From NCBI GenBank assembly GCA_024699125.1, contig JAILQE010000012.1:1-64000 (forward strand): a stretch of DNA of 64,000 nt, written 5' to 3'. Under the pieces are notes generated by a model, which searched no databases, was not told where the DNA came from, and worked only from the letters and a program-made list of their open reading frames with translations. Of this stretch, positions 43,004 through 51,816 are shown one piece after another; position 1 is the stretch's first letter, and each line of letters begins with the position of its first letter. Origin of the DNA: Candidatus Saccharimonadota bacterium (lineage in GTDB: Bacteria > Patescibacteriota > Saccharimonadia > Saccharimonadales > Saccharimonadaceae). The position numbers and the translations under genes are program-made.

Positions 43004-43780
43004 TCAAATAACTTTTTTCGGGCGCGAGATTTTTGCTGCAGTCTTAGCAATTGGTTTTCTGATCGGTTTTGTCACAGTTGAGGCTGCGGCAACGGATTTT
43101 TTGGCGATACGTCCCAAAGCCGGTTTGGTGCGGCGTAAAATTGGCGCAGGTTTCTTTTTGGCGCTATCCTCAGCAATTTGCTCCTCGATGCGGGCCGAGG
43201 TTGCGATGATATTCTCTGCATCCTCCATGGTTTCGTATAGCGCCAAGATTTGACGCAAAGTCGTAACATTACGATCGAGTTCGTAGGCATTTTCGAGTGC
43301 CTCAATAGCTTTTTTCGGGTTACCGAGTTTTTCTTCGGCCTTGGCTAGCGCAATATAACGAGCTGGAACATCGCCCTCAAGTTCGATGGCCTGTTGGAAG
43401 GCCATTTCGGCCTTTTCATAGGCACCAGTCTCAAGATAAATCAGGCCCACGTTGTGGATTGAGGCTGGGTTATTATCTAGAGATTGAGCAATTTCAAAAC
43501 ACTCCACGGCCTCATCATATTTTTGACCTTTAGCGTACAAAATGCCAAGACGGTTGTAGGCTGCGGCATTTTTTTCGTCTACTTTAAGAATGGCAAGCAA
43601 AGCTTTTTCGGCGCGCAAAGGCTTGCGCTCACGCATGGACGTTTGGGCAATTTGCCATAGTTTTTTAACCTGAGTTGCATACTTTGGCGATTTTTCCTCT
43701 TCCTTTTTGGCACGTGGTTCTAGCGGCAAGAAAAAGATTAGAAAACTGGCGATAAGAATAATACAGATAATTGCTATCAT
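43004..43780 (-). CDS. Membrane-anchored TPR protein
   Basis: 258 residues: an N-terminal span (2-19), about four TPR units between 45 and 195 (AAAYNRLGILYAKGQKYDEA is typical), and a basic, Pro/Ala/Lys-rich tail of about 50 residues that could bind nucleic acid or acidic surfaces. It starts four bases after the FISUMP gene and is probably in one operon with it; a TAAAAT box in the last codons of that gene may also drive it. Confidence 0.75.
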   Translation of the reverse strand: MIAIICIILIASFLIFFLPLEPRAKKEEEKSPKYATQVKKLWQIAQTSMRERKPLRAEKALLAILKVDEKNAAAYNRLGILYAKGQKYDEAVECFEIAQSLDNNPASIHNVGLIYLETGAYEKAEMAFQQAIELEGDVPARYIALAKAEEKLGNPKKAIEALENAYELDRNVTTLRQILALYETMEDAENIIATSARIEEQIAEDSAKKKPAPILRRTKPALGRIAKKSVAAASTVTKPIRKPIAKTAAKISRPKKVI

Positions 43781-43784
43781 AATA

Positions 43785-46208
43785 CTATTTTAACACGCAA
43801 CGAACGCTATATTGAGTGTTTTTGTACTCATTTTGGAGGGTTTGGATCAATTGTAGGTCACTTGAGTGGTAGAGCGAAAGACCTTTTGCATGGTCGCCAT
43901 CGACAGATTCGGAGGTCCAGAAGCGGACTGCTCCACCAGGTAGAAGCACGCGCCCATATTCTGTTGAATAGCCTGCAAAGGTAATGTAATGTGGGCCATC
44001 AAGCAGGGTGGTAAGGTCTAGATCAGCCTTAAAGGTGATAGCATCGTTTTCATCGGTTATCGCCGAGTCGCTTGCAGTGTTAAAGGCAACATGTTCGTCA
44101 GTGAGTAAGCCAGAAAGCGTGCTACCAGAATCTGGATCAGTAATTAGCTTTGGTAAAGTCCAGCCCTTTGGACAGATGGACTCAGTAGCGACACCATCTT
44201 CGAGTTCGCTTCCAGCTGCGGCGGCTTCCCATGAGTAGTATGAACCAACATGATAGTGCCAGGAAGAATCAGAGTCGGAGAGCGTGGTGGAGTCGGCACT
44301 CGTATCTAAGCCACCTACAAAGTAGATATCTCCGCCATCTTTGTAGCGAACGTTAGATTCGGCATCTACCGTCAATGTCTTGTCGGCGGTTACATCCGTC
44401 ATTGCTGCAGTAAGCAAGGTGCCTTTCTTTGAGATTTCGAAGTCAAGGTTTTGTGTCATCCAGACCACACCGTTAATCTTGGTGATGAAGTAGTTCTTGC
44501 CATCGCGATAATCCATAAGTTGGTATGCAGTGTCTGCGGTCATAGTAGCTGCGACAGTGCTGTTGACGTCTTGCATACAGACTGCTTCAGAAATATTGGA
44601 CGCGGATGAGTTGCATGGTGTACGCCAGACTGCGTAAATAGTGGTTGGCTCACCCGGGATAAGTGTTAGGAGATCTTCGGTGTTTGAAAAATCTGGGAGG
44701 TTGGCATCTGCCGTAAGTGCCCAGCCGAGGAAGTTTTTGCCGGCCAAAGTTGGGGCTTCGGTGCCCATTGGGAGCGTCATCTCGATGCTTTCATCCCAAG
44801 TTATGCGGTGGTACTGTGCTGGTGCGTTTGAGCCACCATTTGCATCATAGGTCAAAGTGAATTCATTTGGTGGATTTGCGACACAGCGGACCGAGAAGCC
44901 GTCGGTACGGGAGCCTTCTTCAATGCTGATATTGTTGCTCGTGATCTCAAAATATTTAATATCGTTTGCGGTGGTGCCAGTAGATGATGTCCAGAGATAT
45001 AGGGCGCCGCTGTCTGGGTTTGCACCATCATAGATACCGATTACGTTGCCAGTGGTACTATCAAAGTGGCCGCTGCGAACTAGTGGGCGATTAACCGTAA
45101 AGAGCGAGCCTTCGCTTGGGGTTGGAAGACGCCAGCCTTTTGGACAAACAGATTCGGCGGCGGCGGTGTTGGCGGCACTTACGCTTCCGCCGGTGCCAGC
45201 AGTGGCTGAGCTCCATGAGTAATATGAGCCAGCGCTAAACTTGAATTCGTCGCCATATGGACTAAGGTCATCGGTATCGATTGGAGTTTTGTAACCTTCC
45301 GGGAAATACAAATCTTCGGTAGCACGGTAATAATATATGTCGCTTGTCGAGGTGGCCCATGGTTCAACCATGGTCATAACGCGCTCTTCAGTGACGTCTG
45401 AGCTGGCTGGGCGAAGCACGGTGTATACCGGCACGCCGCCTTCGATATCATTTGTGAATTCTAGATCAAGATTTTGCTCCATGAAGATTTGGCCATCGTG
45501 TTTGACGACCCAGTATGACTTACCATCGCGGTTATCGCGTAGTTGATAGCTAGTGTCTTCTTGCATGCTCGTAGCAACTTCAGCGCTCATTTGTTGCATG
45601 AATTCGATGCTACGGATCGTATCAGGAATAACATTTGGCACCACCTGAAAATCGATCGTGCAAAGATAATGGCCGGAAGCCGTCTCGTTATTGATGCGAG
45701 TGCCGATTACAGTGCTAACTGTACGATCCTGAACCGGCGAATCGTAGTTTTCGATTAACATATTCGTAGTGGCTGGGAGGAAGAGATCTGGATCCTGAGC
45801 CGGGAAGCTGAGCCCCCAACGATTAAGTGGAAAATCTTCGGTAATATTTGGGGCTTCATTTGGAATGGTTGGGATACGCTTATCCATATCTGCGGTGTTT
45901 ATAAAATCGGTATTAACAACTGAAGCATAGGCTGTGTAACCAGTAACGTGATTAGTGCTGACATCAAAACCAAACTCTGCATAGTGTAAAATACTATCCG
46001 AGCGAATCTCGAACTCAAAACGTTCTGGTATAGTTACATTAAGAATCGTATCAATGTCAACACTAAAGCGTGCCTTGGTGTTTTGCTTTGGTGCAACATT
46101 CTCAGGGACGGCATTTGCGGAAGAAATAAAAAGACCAGTTGCAAAAACAGTAGCGCCTAGCCATAATGCCTTACCAAAAGCTCTCTTCACTCTATTAGCC
46201 TTAAGCAT
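43785..46208 (-). CDS. Secreted protein with two FISUMP domains
   Basis: 807 residues. Signal peptide (about 1-34, cut after SANA), an N-terminal beta domain (about 40-225), FISUMP domain 1 (DNRDGKSYWVVKHDGQ ... CPKGWRLPTP ... FSVRCVA), one B-repeat with the GRNFLGW-like core (about 462-540), and FISUMP domain 2 (DYRDGKNYFITKINGVVW ... CPKGWTLP ... YSVRCVLK). FISUMP domains are known from Fibrobacter surface proteins; function unknown. No anchor. TATAAT ends six bases before ATG. Confidence 0.85.
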   Translation of the reverse strand: MLKANRVKRAFGKALWLGATVFATGLFISSANAVPENVAPKQNTKARFSVDIDTILNVTIPERFEFEIRSDSILHYAEFGFDVSTNHVTGYTAYASVVNTDFINTADMDKRIPTIPNEAPNITEDFPLNRWGLSFPAQDPDLFLPATTNMLIENYDSPVQDRTVSTVIGTRINNETASGHYLCTIDFQVVPNVIPDTIRSIEFMQQMSAEVATSMQEDTSYQLRDNRDGKSYWVVKHDGQIFMEQNLDLEFTNDIEGGVPVYTVLRPASSDVTEERVMTMVEPWATSTSDIYYYRATEDLYFPEGYKTPIDTDDLSPYGDEFKFSAGSYYSWSSATAGTGGSVSAANTAAAESVCPKGWRLPTPSEGSLFTVNRPLVRSGHFDSTTGNVIGIYDGANPDSGALYLWTSSTGTTANDIKYFEITSNNISIEEGSRTDGFSVRCVANPPNEFTLTYDANGGSNAPAQYHRITWDESIEMTLPMGTEAPTLAGKNFLGWALTADANLPDFSNTEDLLTLIPGEPTTIYAVWRTPCNSSASNISEAVCMQDVNSTVAATMTADTAYQLMDYRDGKNYFITKINGVVWMTQNLDFEISKKGTLLTAAMTDVTADKTLTVDAESNVRYKDGGDIYFVGGLDTSADSTTLSDSDSSWHYHVGSYYSWEAAAAGSELEDGVATESICPKGWTLPKLITDPDSGSTLSGLLTDEHVAFNTASDSAITDENDAITFKADLDLTTLLDGPHYITFAGYSTEYGRVLLPGGAVRFWTSESVDGDHAKGLSLYHSSDLQLIQTLQNEYKNTQYSVRCVLK

Positions 46209-46251
46209 ATTTTTATTATAGCATAAGGCTTTTAAAAATATGCAACAATTT

Positions 46252-46920
46252 TTATATTAAATCTGCCACGAGATGAAGTTTTAAATGGCCATTTTTTTCG
46301 ATGTTAGAATAGGCCGTGAGAAACTTTGGGATTTTCTTTACGAAGACTTGATTTTTGGTTTTGAAATACGATTTATAAAGCATTTCAATTGTGACGCCGA
46401 GCACTTCGAGCGCGAAGGCGCGGGTGCCGTCTTTTTTCTTGGCGATGGTTTCGGCGAGTGCTGGCAAATCTTTTGGCGTAGCGGTGATAAATTGGCGGGC
46501 TAGATTTTTTACTTCGTCGCTTGCAACAATATCGCTGTCGAGCGTAGTATTGGTTTTTAGAAAATATATCAGCGAGCGCGACAAAACAGTTGGTAAGATT
46601 TGAGATGGATTGCTGGTGAGTAATACGAAATGATAATGTTCGCCTGGTTCTTCAAGATTTTTGAGTAGAGCGTTGCCCGAGCTAGCGTTCAAGGCCTCGG
46701 CTGGGCGGATAATAATATATTGTTCGCGGCGTTCTTTGCTGTTTAGGAGCGCAGTGATTTTGCGTACTTGCTCGATACTAATCGTTGCTTTAGCTTCTGG
46801 CTCAATTTTGAGCGCGTTCTTAATTTCGACGTCGTTTAACTGATTTTTTGGCAGTACAAAAATGGCGCAGCCGGTGTTTTTGGCGATTTCTTCGATGCTA
46901 TTTATGTCGTCAAAGAACAT
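46252..46920 (-). CDS. holB: DNA polymerase III delta-prime-like subunit
   Basis: 222 residues. ISIEQVRKI, AEALNASSGNALLKNLEEPGE, LTSNPSQILPTVLSRS match the clamp-loader delta'/tau fold after the P-loop region. The N-terminal P-loop part is reduced, as often for delta'. It helps load the sliding clamp. The start ATG 46920 overlaps the end of the pseudouridine synthase by 11 bases; a longer frame upstream is not coding. Confidence 0.8.
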   Translation of the reverse strand: MFFDDINSIEEIAKNTGCAIFVLPKNQLNDVEIKNALKIEPEAKATISIEQVRKITALLNSKERREQYIIIRPAEALNASSGNALLKNLEEPGEHYHFVLLTSNPSQILPTVLSRSLIYFLKTNTTLDSDIVASDEVKNLARQFITATPKDLPALAETIAKKKDGTRAFALEVLGVTIEMLYKSYFKTKNQVFVKKIPKFLTAYSNIEKNGHLKLHLVADLI

Positions 46921-47788
46921 CGCTAAATTCCTTTGGCAGGGGGGCCGAAAAGGTTTTGCGTTCCCCACCCGGCAAAGTGATTTCAAGCTCAGCAGCATGC
47001 AAGAATAGACGCTTATCGGCGCCGCTACCGTACACGACGTCACCGAGGATTGGTGTACCAATGTATTTTAGATGAACTCTGAGTTGGTGCGTGCGGCCAG
47101 TTTTTGGCTTGAGCTCCACTAAACTATACTTATCATCGGACTTTACGACTTTGTAGTAGGTTTCGGACGGGCGGCCGCCAGCTTCTACACGGAAGGTGTT
47201 TGGGCGCTTTAAGTCACGGTTGATCGGGAGGTCAATATTGGCTTCGTCTAGTTTTGGACGACCTTCGACAATGGCATAGTAGGTTTTGTGGGCTTTCCTA
47301 TCTTGGAATTGTTTTCTTAAGAAAGTCTGAGTTTCTTCGTTTTTGGCTAAAATCACCACGCCGGATGTATCGCGGTCCAAGCGGTGCACGAGCAGGCCAT
47401 AATCTTCCAAGGTTTTTTCTGGACAATATTCGCCTTTCGCCATGCTGAGTAGGCCGGCAGGTTTATTTAAAACTAAAACGTTGTCGTCTTCGTAAATCAC
47501 GTCTGGTTTTAAATCGGCGTTTTTGATATCTTCAGGGACCTTGAGATCGAGCTTAACGTCTGCAACGAATTTCTGATTTGGTTTTTTGGCTACCACGCCA
47601 TCAACCGTGACGTAGCCGAGCTCGATAAACTTTTGCAGGGTGGAGCGATTGTAGCTTTTGTATTTATTAACCAGCAAAATATCTAGGCGTTCCTTTGGAA
47701 CTTCCTCTGGGGCCTCGTCGAGCACCGTATCGCCGTTGATCACGCGCGACATTTCGGGCTTGCTGAATTTTTTGCCGGTAATAATCAT
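46910..47788 (-). CDS. RluA-family pseudouridine synthase
   Basis: 292 residues: S4 RNA-binding domain (RLDILLVNKYKSYNRSTLQ...), then the RluA core with HRLDRDTSG holding the catalytic Asp, KTYYAIVEG, KPKTGRTHQLRVH and LFLHA. It makes pseudouridine in rRNA, most likely 23S (RluC/D type). ATG 47788 follows TTAGGAGCC, which lies across the stop of trpS seven bases away. Confidence 0.9.
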   Translation of the reverse strand: MIITGKKFSKPEMSRVINGDTVLDEAPEEVPKERLDILLVNKYKSYNRSTLQKFIELGYVTVDGVVAKKPNQKFVADVKLDLKVPEDIKNADLKPDVIYEDDNVLVLNKPAGLLSMAKGEYCPEKTLEDYGLLVHRLDRDTSGVVILAKNEETQTFLRKQFQDRKAHKTYYAIVEGRPKLDEANIDLPINRDLKRPNTFRVEAGGRPSETYYKVVKSDDKYSLVELKPKTGRTHQLRVHLKYIGTPILGDVVYGSGADKRLFLHAAELEITLPGGERKTFSAPLPKEFSDVL

Positions 47789-47795
47789 GTGGCTC

Positions 47796-48809
47796 CTAAC
47801 GCAAGTTAAAGGCTTTTTGGGCTTCGAGAAGTTTCTTGTTGGCAACTTCATTAGCGTAGGTTTCACCCTTGGCTAGAAGTTCGTAAACCTCACCATCTGA
47901 AATGCTGGCGAGCTTGGATTGGAACTCAGAAAGCATAGCCGAAACGCTTGATGCGACCTTTTTCTTGAGGTCGCCGTAGCTAGTTTGGCCAGCCCAGGTG
48001 GCGACTACGTCTTCCAAAGGAAGACCAGTGAGTTGGGATTCGATGACAAGAAGGTTAGAAATGCCAGGTTGGTTAAACATGTCGAACTTGATTTTACCGA
48101 GCGAATCGGTGGTGGCGGACATGATTTTCTTGGCGGCTTTTTCCGGATCGTCGTCGAGCATGATTTTGGAGTTCTCGGCGGCGGTAGATTTGCTCATTTT
48201 CTTTTCTGGGTTCAAAAGATCGCGAATACGGAGGCCTTCGTCGAGTTTCATAAACTTAACTTGGTCTGAAGTTTTAGCTGGCACGGTAAAGATTTCGCCA
48301 AAGCGATTATTGAAGCGCATCGCAAGGTTGCGGGTGAGTTCGATGTGCTGGAATTGATCTTCGCCGAGCGGAATATAGGTAGCGTCGTAAAGCAAAATAT
48401 CTGCAGCCATCAAGATTGGGTAGTCAAAAATACCAACGTTGCAGGATTCCTGGCCTTTGGATTTTTCCTTATATTGAATCATACGGGAAGTTTCGCCCAT
48501 GGTGGCAACACAGTTCAAAATCCAGCAAAGTTCGGAGTGAGCTGGCACGTAGGATTGGCGATAAATGTGGACATTGTCGTTAATTTCAAGTCCAGCAGCT
48601 AGATAGTATTTGAGCGTGCGGATGGTGTTCTCCTTGAGGTCACCATCAACATCGGAAATAATCGAATGAAGATCAGGAACAAAAATATTAACTTGCCATT
48701 CTTTGCTGTACTCATTGGCAAGGCGAACCATCGGAAGAAGGGCGCCAAGGTAATTACCTAGGGTTAGTATACTGTTTGACCGGATGCCGGTGAGAATGGT
48801 TTTGTTCAT
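47796..48809 (-). CDS. trpS: Tryptophan-tRNA ligase
   Basis: 337 residues. TLGNY takes the place of HIGH (Thr first, as in several bacterial TrpRS), KKMSKS is the second class I motif, and DLHSI, YPILMAADILLY and GEDQFQHIELTR are diagnostic. It charges tRNA-Trp with tryptophan. A TATAAT box with a GAAAGGA leader precedes the ATG; it heads the trpS-rluA-holB run. Confidence 0.95.
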   Translation of the reverse strand: MNKTILTGIRSNSILTLGNYLGALLPMVRLANEYSKEWQVNIFVPDLHSIISDVDGDLKENTIRTLKYYLAAGLEINDNVHIYRQSYVPAHSELCWILNCVATMGETSRMIQYKEKSKGQESCNVGIFDYPILMAADILLYDATYIPLGEDQFQHIELTRNLAMRFNNRFGEIFTVPAKTSDQVKFMKLDEGLRIRDLLNPEKKMSKSTAAENSKIMLDDDPEKAAKKIMSATTDSLGKIKFDMFNQPGISNLLVIESQLTGLPLEDVVATWAGQTSYGDLKKKVASSVSAMLSEFQSKLASISDGEVYELLAKGETYANEVANKKLLEAQKAFNLR

Positions 48810-48869
48810 ATTTTTCCTTTCTATATTGATTATAACACAATAGTTATGATATAATATAGGTACCCTGTT

Positions 48870-48945
48870 GGGGCATTAGCTCATTTGGTAGAGCGCTTCC
48901 ATGGCATGGAAGAGGTGAGGAGTTCGAATCTCCTATGCTCCACCA
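48870..48945 (+). tRNA. tRNA-Ala (GGC)
   Basis: Acceptor GGGGCAT/ATGCTCC, anticodon stem CTTCC/GGAAG with loop ATGGCAT (GGC), encoded CCA. TATAAT lies about 20 bases upstream. Confidence 0.95.
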
Positions 48946-48977
48946 TTTTTGTTTAAAAACAAACTTCAAAATAAGTC

Positions 48978-49018
48978 GATTCGGATCTCGCTTCGCTCGA
49001 TGCGAATCTCTTTTTTTT
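48978..49018 (+). terminator. Terminator of tRNA-Ala(GGC)
   Basis: GATTCG/CGAATC closes a stem whose inside carries TCGCTTCGC, the same motif as the tRNA-Val-linked repeat; T8 follows. Confidence 0.8.
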
Positions 49019-49021
49019 GAC

Positions 49022-49053
49022 AAAAAAAACGCTCCGGCCTTTCTTCCGGAGCG
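49022..49053 (-). terminator. Terminator of the 49072-49770 gene
   Basis: CGCTCCGG pairs with CCGGAGCG, then TTTTTTTT on the minus strand. Confidence 0.9.
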
Positions 49054-49071
49054 GGGTGATTGGTTGATTGT

Positions 49072-49770
49072 CTAGCTACGGGTTTCCCCAAAGAAATTCT
49101 TGAGATTGGAAAGCCGAGCACAAGGTCTCCCCTGGTATTCGTCGGGCTCGTATTCGTCGGTATCATCGTCTAAATAGACAACTTTACCTGCGTCTACGAT
49201 GCCTTCCGGACGATTGTCCTCGTCGCCCCAGCCCGGCTCAGCCGCAGTGTCGCGAGGTCCGCGCACCCGAAGTCTGCAGCCGTTGACTATCATGTTCAGC
49301 GGGGCATATTCGCCATCAACTTCTCTGATAAGTCCTATTGAACAGGAGATATCTAAGAAGTCGCTGACGTGCTCCCACTCCACCATATGGCAGGTGTTCA
49401 TGGTAATCGCGAGCGGCGAGTGGACGACCTTCATCAGCGGGAACCGGCTTTCATCCCAACCGTCATTTACACGATATTCCTCACGGAACGTCATGAAATG
49501 CTCGATTTCCTGGATGTAGCGGTACCGGATGCCGGAGTACTGTCTATAGATACGAATTCCGTGGCCATAGACTTTTTCGTACTCGCTGAGCGCCCGTCCT
49601 AAAGCAAACGCGAACGACGTACGATCAATTTCGTCGTCGCATGTCACCTGAGCGCGGCCATTATTCTCTTCGAACTCGAAAACGATCCTTTCGATCTTTT
49701 CGTAGTCGAGACAATAGGCGCTGATTGCCGGTACAACATAAATGGCACAGGCAAACTTCTGGTTGAACAT
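49072..49770 (-). CDS. Unrecognised soluble protein
   Basis: 232 residues, no signal or span, acidic, with an Asp-rich stretch (YLDDDTDEYEPDEYQ) before the end. ATG 49770 follows AAGGGGGG at nine bases. A leader of about 100 bases can form two exclusive hairpins (49849-49903), so expression may be controlled by RNA folding. No family recognised. Confidence 0.6.
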   Translation of the reverse strand: MFNQKFACAIYVVPAISAYCLDYEKIERIVFEFEENNGRAQVTCDDEIDRTSFAFALGRALSEYEKVYGHGIRIYRQYSGIRYRYIQEIEHFMTFREEYRVNDGWDESRFPLMKVVHSPLAITMNTCHMVEWEHVSDFLDISCSIGLIREVDGEYAPLNMIVNGCRLRVRGPRDTAAEPGWGDEDNRPEGIVDAGKVVYLDDDTDEYEPDEYQGRPCARLSNLKNFFGETRS

Positions 49771-49848
49771 AATTCTACCCCCCTTGCATTGTGTTATTTT
49801 TTGCTGTTGGTTGCAGCCCTCGCAAGTTTTAATGTCTTGCGATACATC

Positions 49849-49903
49849 GCGGGTATAATACCCCCGCTTCTGCTGCCTTTTTGGCCACAGGAGCGGAGGT
49901 ATT
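49849..49903 (-). promoter_or_regulatory. Two mutually exclusive hairpins in a 5' leader
   Basis: Plus-strand coordinates: GCGGG 49849-49853 pairs with CCCGC 49863-49867, or AATACCCCCGCT 49857-49868 pairs with AGCGGAGGTATT 49892-49903. The two helices share 49863-49867. They lie about 80 bases before the start of the 49072-49770 gene. Confidence 0.5.
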
Positions 49904-50057
49904 ATCAACCTATCAACCTTAATGTGCTATTCTTTCGAATTACTGTAATTATAATATATTTTTGACGTTCTGTAAACAATATGGCGATGCCTTTTAAAAT
50001 AACAGAGAGAACCTAAATCCAATTTTGTAAAACTGACTTCAACAAATTTATAGCATA

Positions 50058-50087
50058 AAAAAAATAACCCCATTTACGGGGTTATTA
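50058..50087 (-). terminator. Terminator of the sortase gene
   Basis: AATAACCCC pairs with GGGGTTATT; T8 follows on the minus strand. It includes the sortase stop codon. Confidence 0.85.
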
Positions 50088-50747
50088 GTCAATTCTACTA
50101 GCGAATATCACCAGGCGCTGCGTGGCGTCACCGCCGCCTAAGGATTTGCCGTGGCAGGTCATAATCGAAAGATCATATTGTATACCGCCAAATTTGGCCT
50201 TAGCGACTTGCCCCATATAATTTATGCCGTCGCCGAGTTCGATGGTACCTTTGGCCACATTTTTATCAAAGATCACCGTTTTTGCGATTTTATATGTGTG
50301 GGTTGCCCCATCGATGCCCACCTTAAAAGTGGCACCAACTCCTAAACTTTTCAGGCTGCCAAAGACCGCAGCATTATTATGGCCATAAAGGAAGCGACCA
50401 TCATAGTTGCCCTTTTTGTAGCGATTGACATGATTACCTGAGTCGATGGTGGTATCTGACACGGTAGTGATGCTAAGAGTCTTGCCGGCAATTGTAATGG
50501 AATCTTTAACTGGCGCTGCTACGGGCACAGTTTTTACTACTGGCGCCTGAGTTACAGGAGTTTTTGTTTCGGAAACGACTGTTGCTTTCGGCTTTTGAGC
50601 CTCTTCTACTAATTGCTCTACGACGCGCGTTTCAACGCCCGCATCAGCAATGTCTGTGATAACCGTAGTTTGATCGGCCACTGAAAAAGCTGGGGTGAGG
50701 ACCCCTGTTAAAAATATAGATAGTATCAAAAAAAGGTGTTTTTTCAC
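50085..50747 (-). CDS. Sortase-like transpeptidase
   Basis: 220 residues: signal peptide or anchor (about 4-24), a Val/Thr/Pro-rich linker (about 50-82), then a sortase fold with His123 in YGHN, Cys198 in MTCHG and Arg211 in TQRLVIF, in the right order. Sortases join surface proteins carrying LPXTG-like motifs to wall or pili. The 2,904-residue protein here carries IPNTG. Start GTG 50747, with GGGAG and GAGAGG nearby; TATAAT about 45 bases upstream. Confidence 0.8.
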   Translation of the reverse strand: MKKHLFLILSIFLTGVLTPAFSVADQTTVITDIADAGVETRVVEQLVEEAQKPKATVVSETKTPVTQAPVVKTVPVAAPVKDSITIAGKTLSITTVSDTTIDSGNHVNRYKKGNYDGRFLYGHNNAAVFGSLKSLGVGATFKVGIDGATHTYKIAKTVIFDKNVAKGTIELGDGINYMGQVAKAKFGGIQYDLSIMTCHGKSLGGGDATQRLVIFASRID

Positions 50748-50830
50748 CTCTCAAACACTCCCAGTGATTACTATCTATAATTATAGCACACTTTTGGCAA
50801 AATGTCAATGTAGCACCCCTTAACATGCCG

Positions 50831-50839
50831 TGCTATAAT
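50831..50839 (+). promoter_or_regulatory. Extended -10 box of the HD pseudogene
   Basis: TGCTATAAT, 50 bases before the GTG start. Confidence 0.55.
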
Positions 50840-50890
50840 GCCATCAAGGTTAGTGTGGCGTTCTTTAACTTAGAGAGGAAGGTGATTTTT

Positions 50891-51747
50891 GTGGTAATTA
50901 CTCATACCCTTGAGGGGATACGCGCCGCTAAAATTTATATCAATTTCCGGCTCGAAGATTTTATGACTCGAATCGGGCATGAAGATGTTGTTTCTGAGCT
51001 TAGCTTTGGACTTCCTATAGAGGAAGTCCAGGCCTACAAACAAGCCAAGTTGCAGAGGGCGGAGGAACTTCGCGAGAAGCTTGGTCTTTCAAATTCGAAC
51101 TTCAAAAGCCTTGGTACCCAGGTTATAAGTTGCCATAATGCTGGTATAGTGCAGCTATTTACTGTGCTCAATCTCGTCAATCGGAATTTGTTCACGCCGG
51201 AAGAGTTTCAGTATATTATAATGACACTTGTTCTCCACGATTATCCCGAGTACGCAAAGGGAGACACGCGTGATTATATCAACACTCGCGCCCAAAGTGT
51301 CGACGTCGACGAGAGACATATTCTTACTCGAGACGTCGCTGGCTGCGAAAACACTGTGTTGGTTGCTTGGGTGCTCTTCTACGACCGTATCATGCGCGAA
51401 TACAAATTCGACAACGGCCCCGGTAATTTCATGTTTATGGTGATAAATGCGATTTTCTAGCTTCTCTTTTAGTGTATGAATCTATTGGGCTTGGCGGCGA
51501 TATCCGCTATAAAGACCTAGGTAAGCTTAACACATTCGATATGCGAAGCATCGAGATCACAAGGTCGCATCGGCCGGCGGATGTTTTCCTTTGCAATCTC
51601 TTGCTCAACTATCCAGACACCATCAAACAAAAGTGGTTCCCGCTCTTCATGGAGTTTATGAAGTCGGTAGCTTGGGTCGCAAGAGAAGGTCAAGATGAAG
51701 ATTCCAGAAATCTGAGATGGCTTGATGAGTATCTCGCAAACTTTTAA
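50891..51747 (+). pseudogene. YfbR-like HD hydrolase with a single frameshift
   Basis: The first frame starts at GTG 50891 (AAGGTGA upstream) and carries LVLHDYPEYAKGDTRDY, the HD-PE-GD pattern of YfbR/HDDC2-type 5'-nucleotidases. It breaks at about 51441. The continuation in another frame reads DKCDFLASLLVYESIG, the DK(CD)-type metal and core helix expected next, and ends at 51747. The total length is one base short of whole codons, so one missing base explains it. It may be a true mutation, a sequencing error or, less likely, programmed. Confidence 0.75.
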
Positions 51748-51760
51748 CCCACTAACCTTT

Positions 51761-51788
51761 GGTCTAGGCTATTGCCTAGGCCTTTTTT
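51761..51788 (+). terminator. Terminator after the HD pseudogene
   Basis: GGTCTAGGC pairs with GCCTAGGCC, then TTTTTT. Confidence 0.85.
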
Positions 51789-51816
51789 ATGCTAAAATAT
51801 TAAAAAAGGAGGTTAA

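Noticed and set aside
47796-48809. TrpRS inactive because HIGH lacks its first His
   Set aside because: Several bacterial TrpRS carry a Thr at this position (TIGN form), so it is normal.
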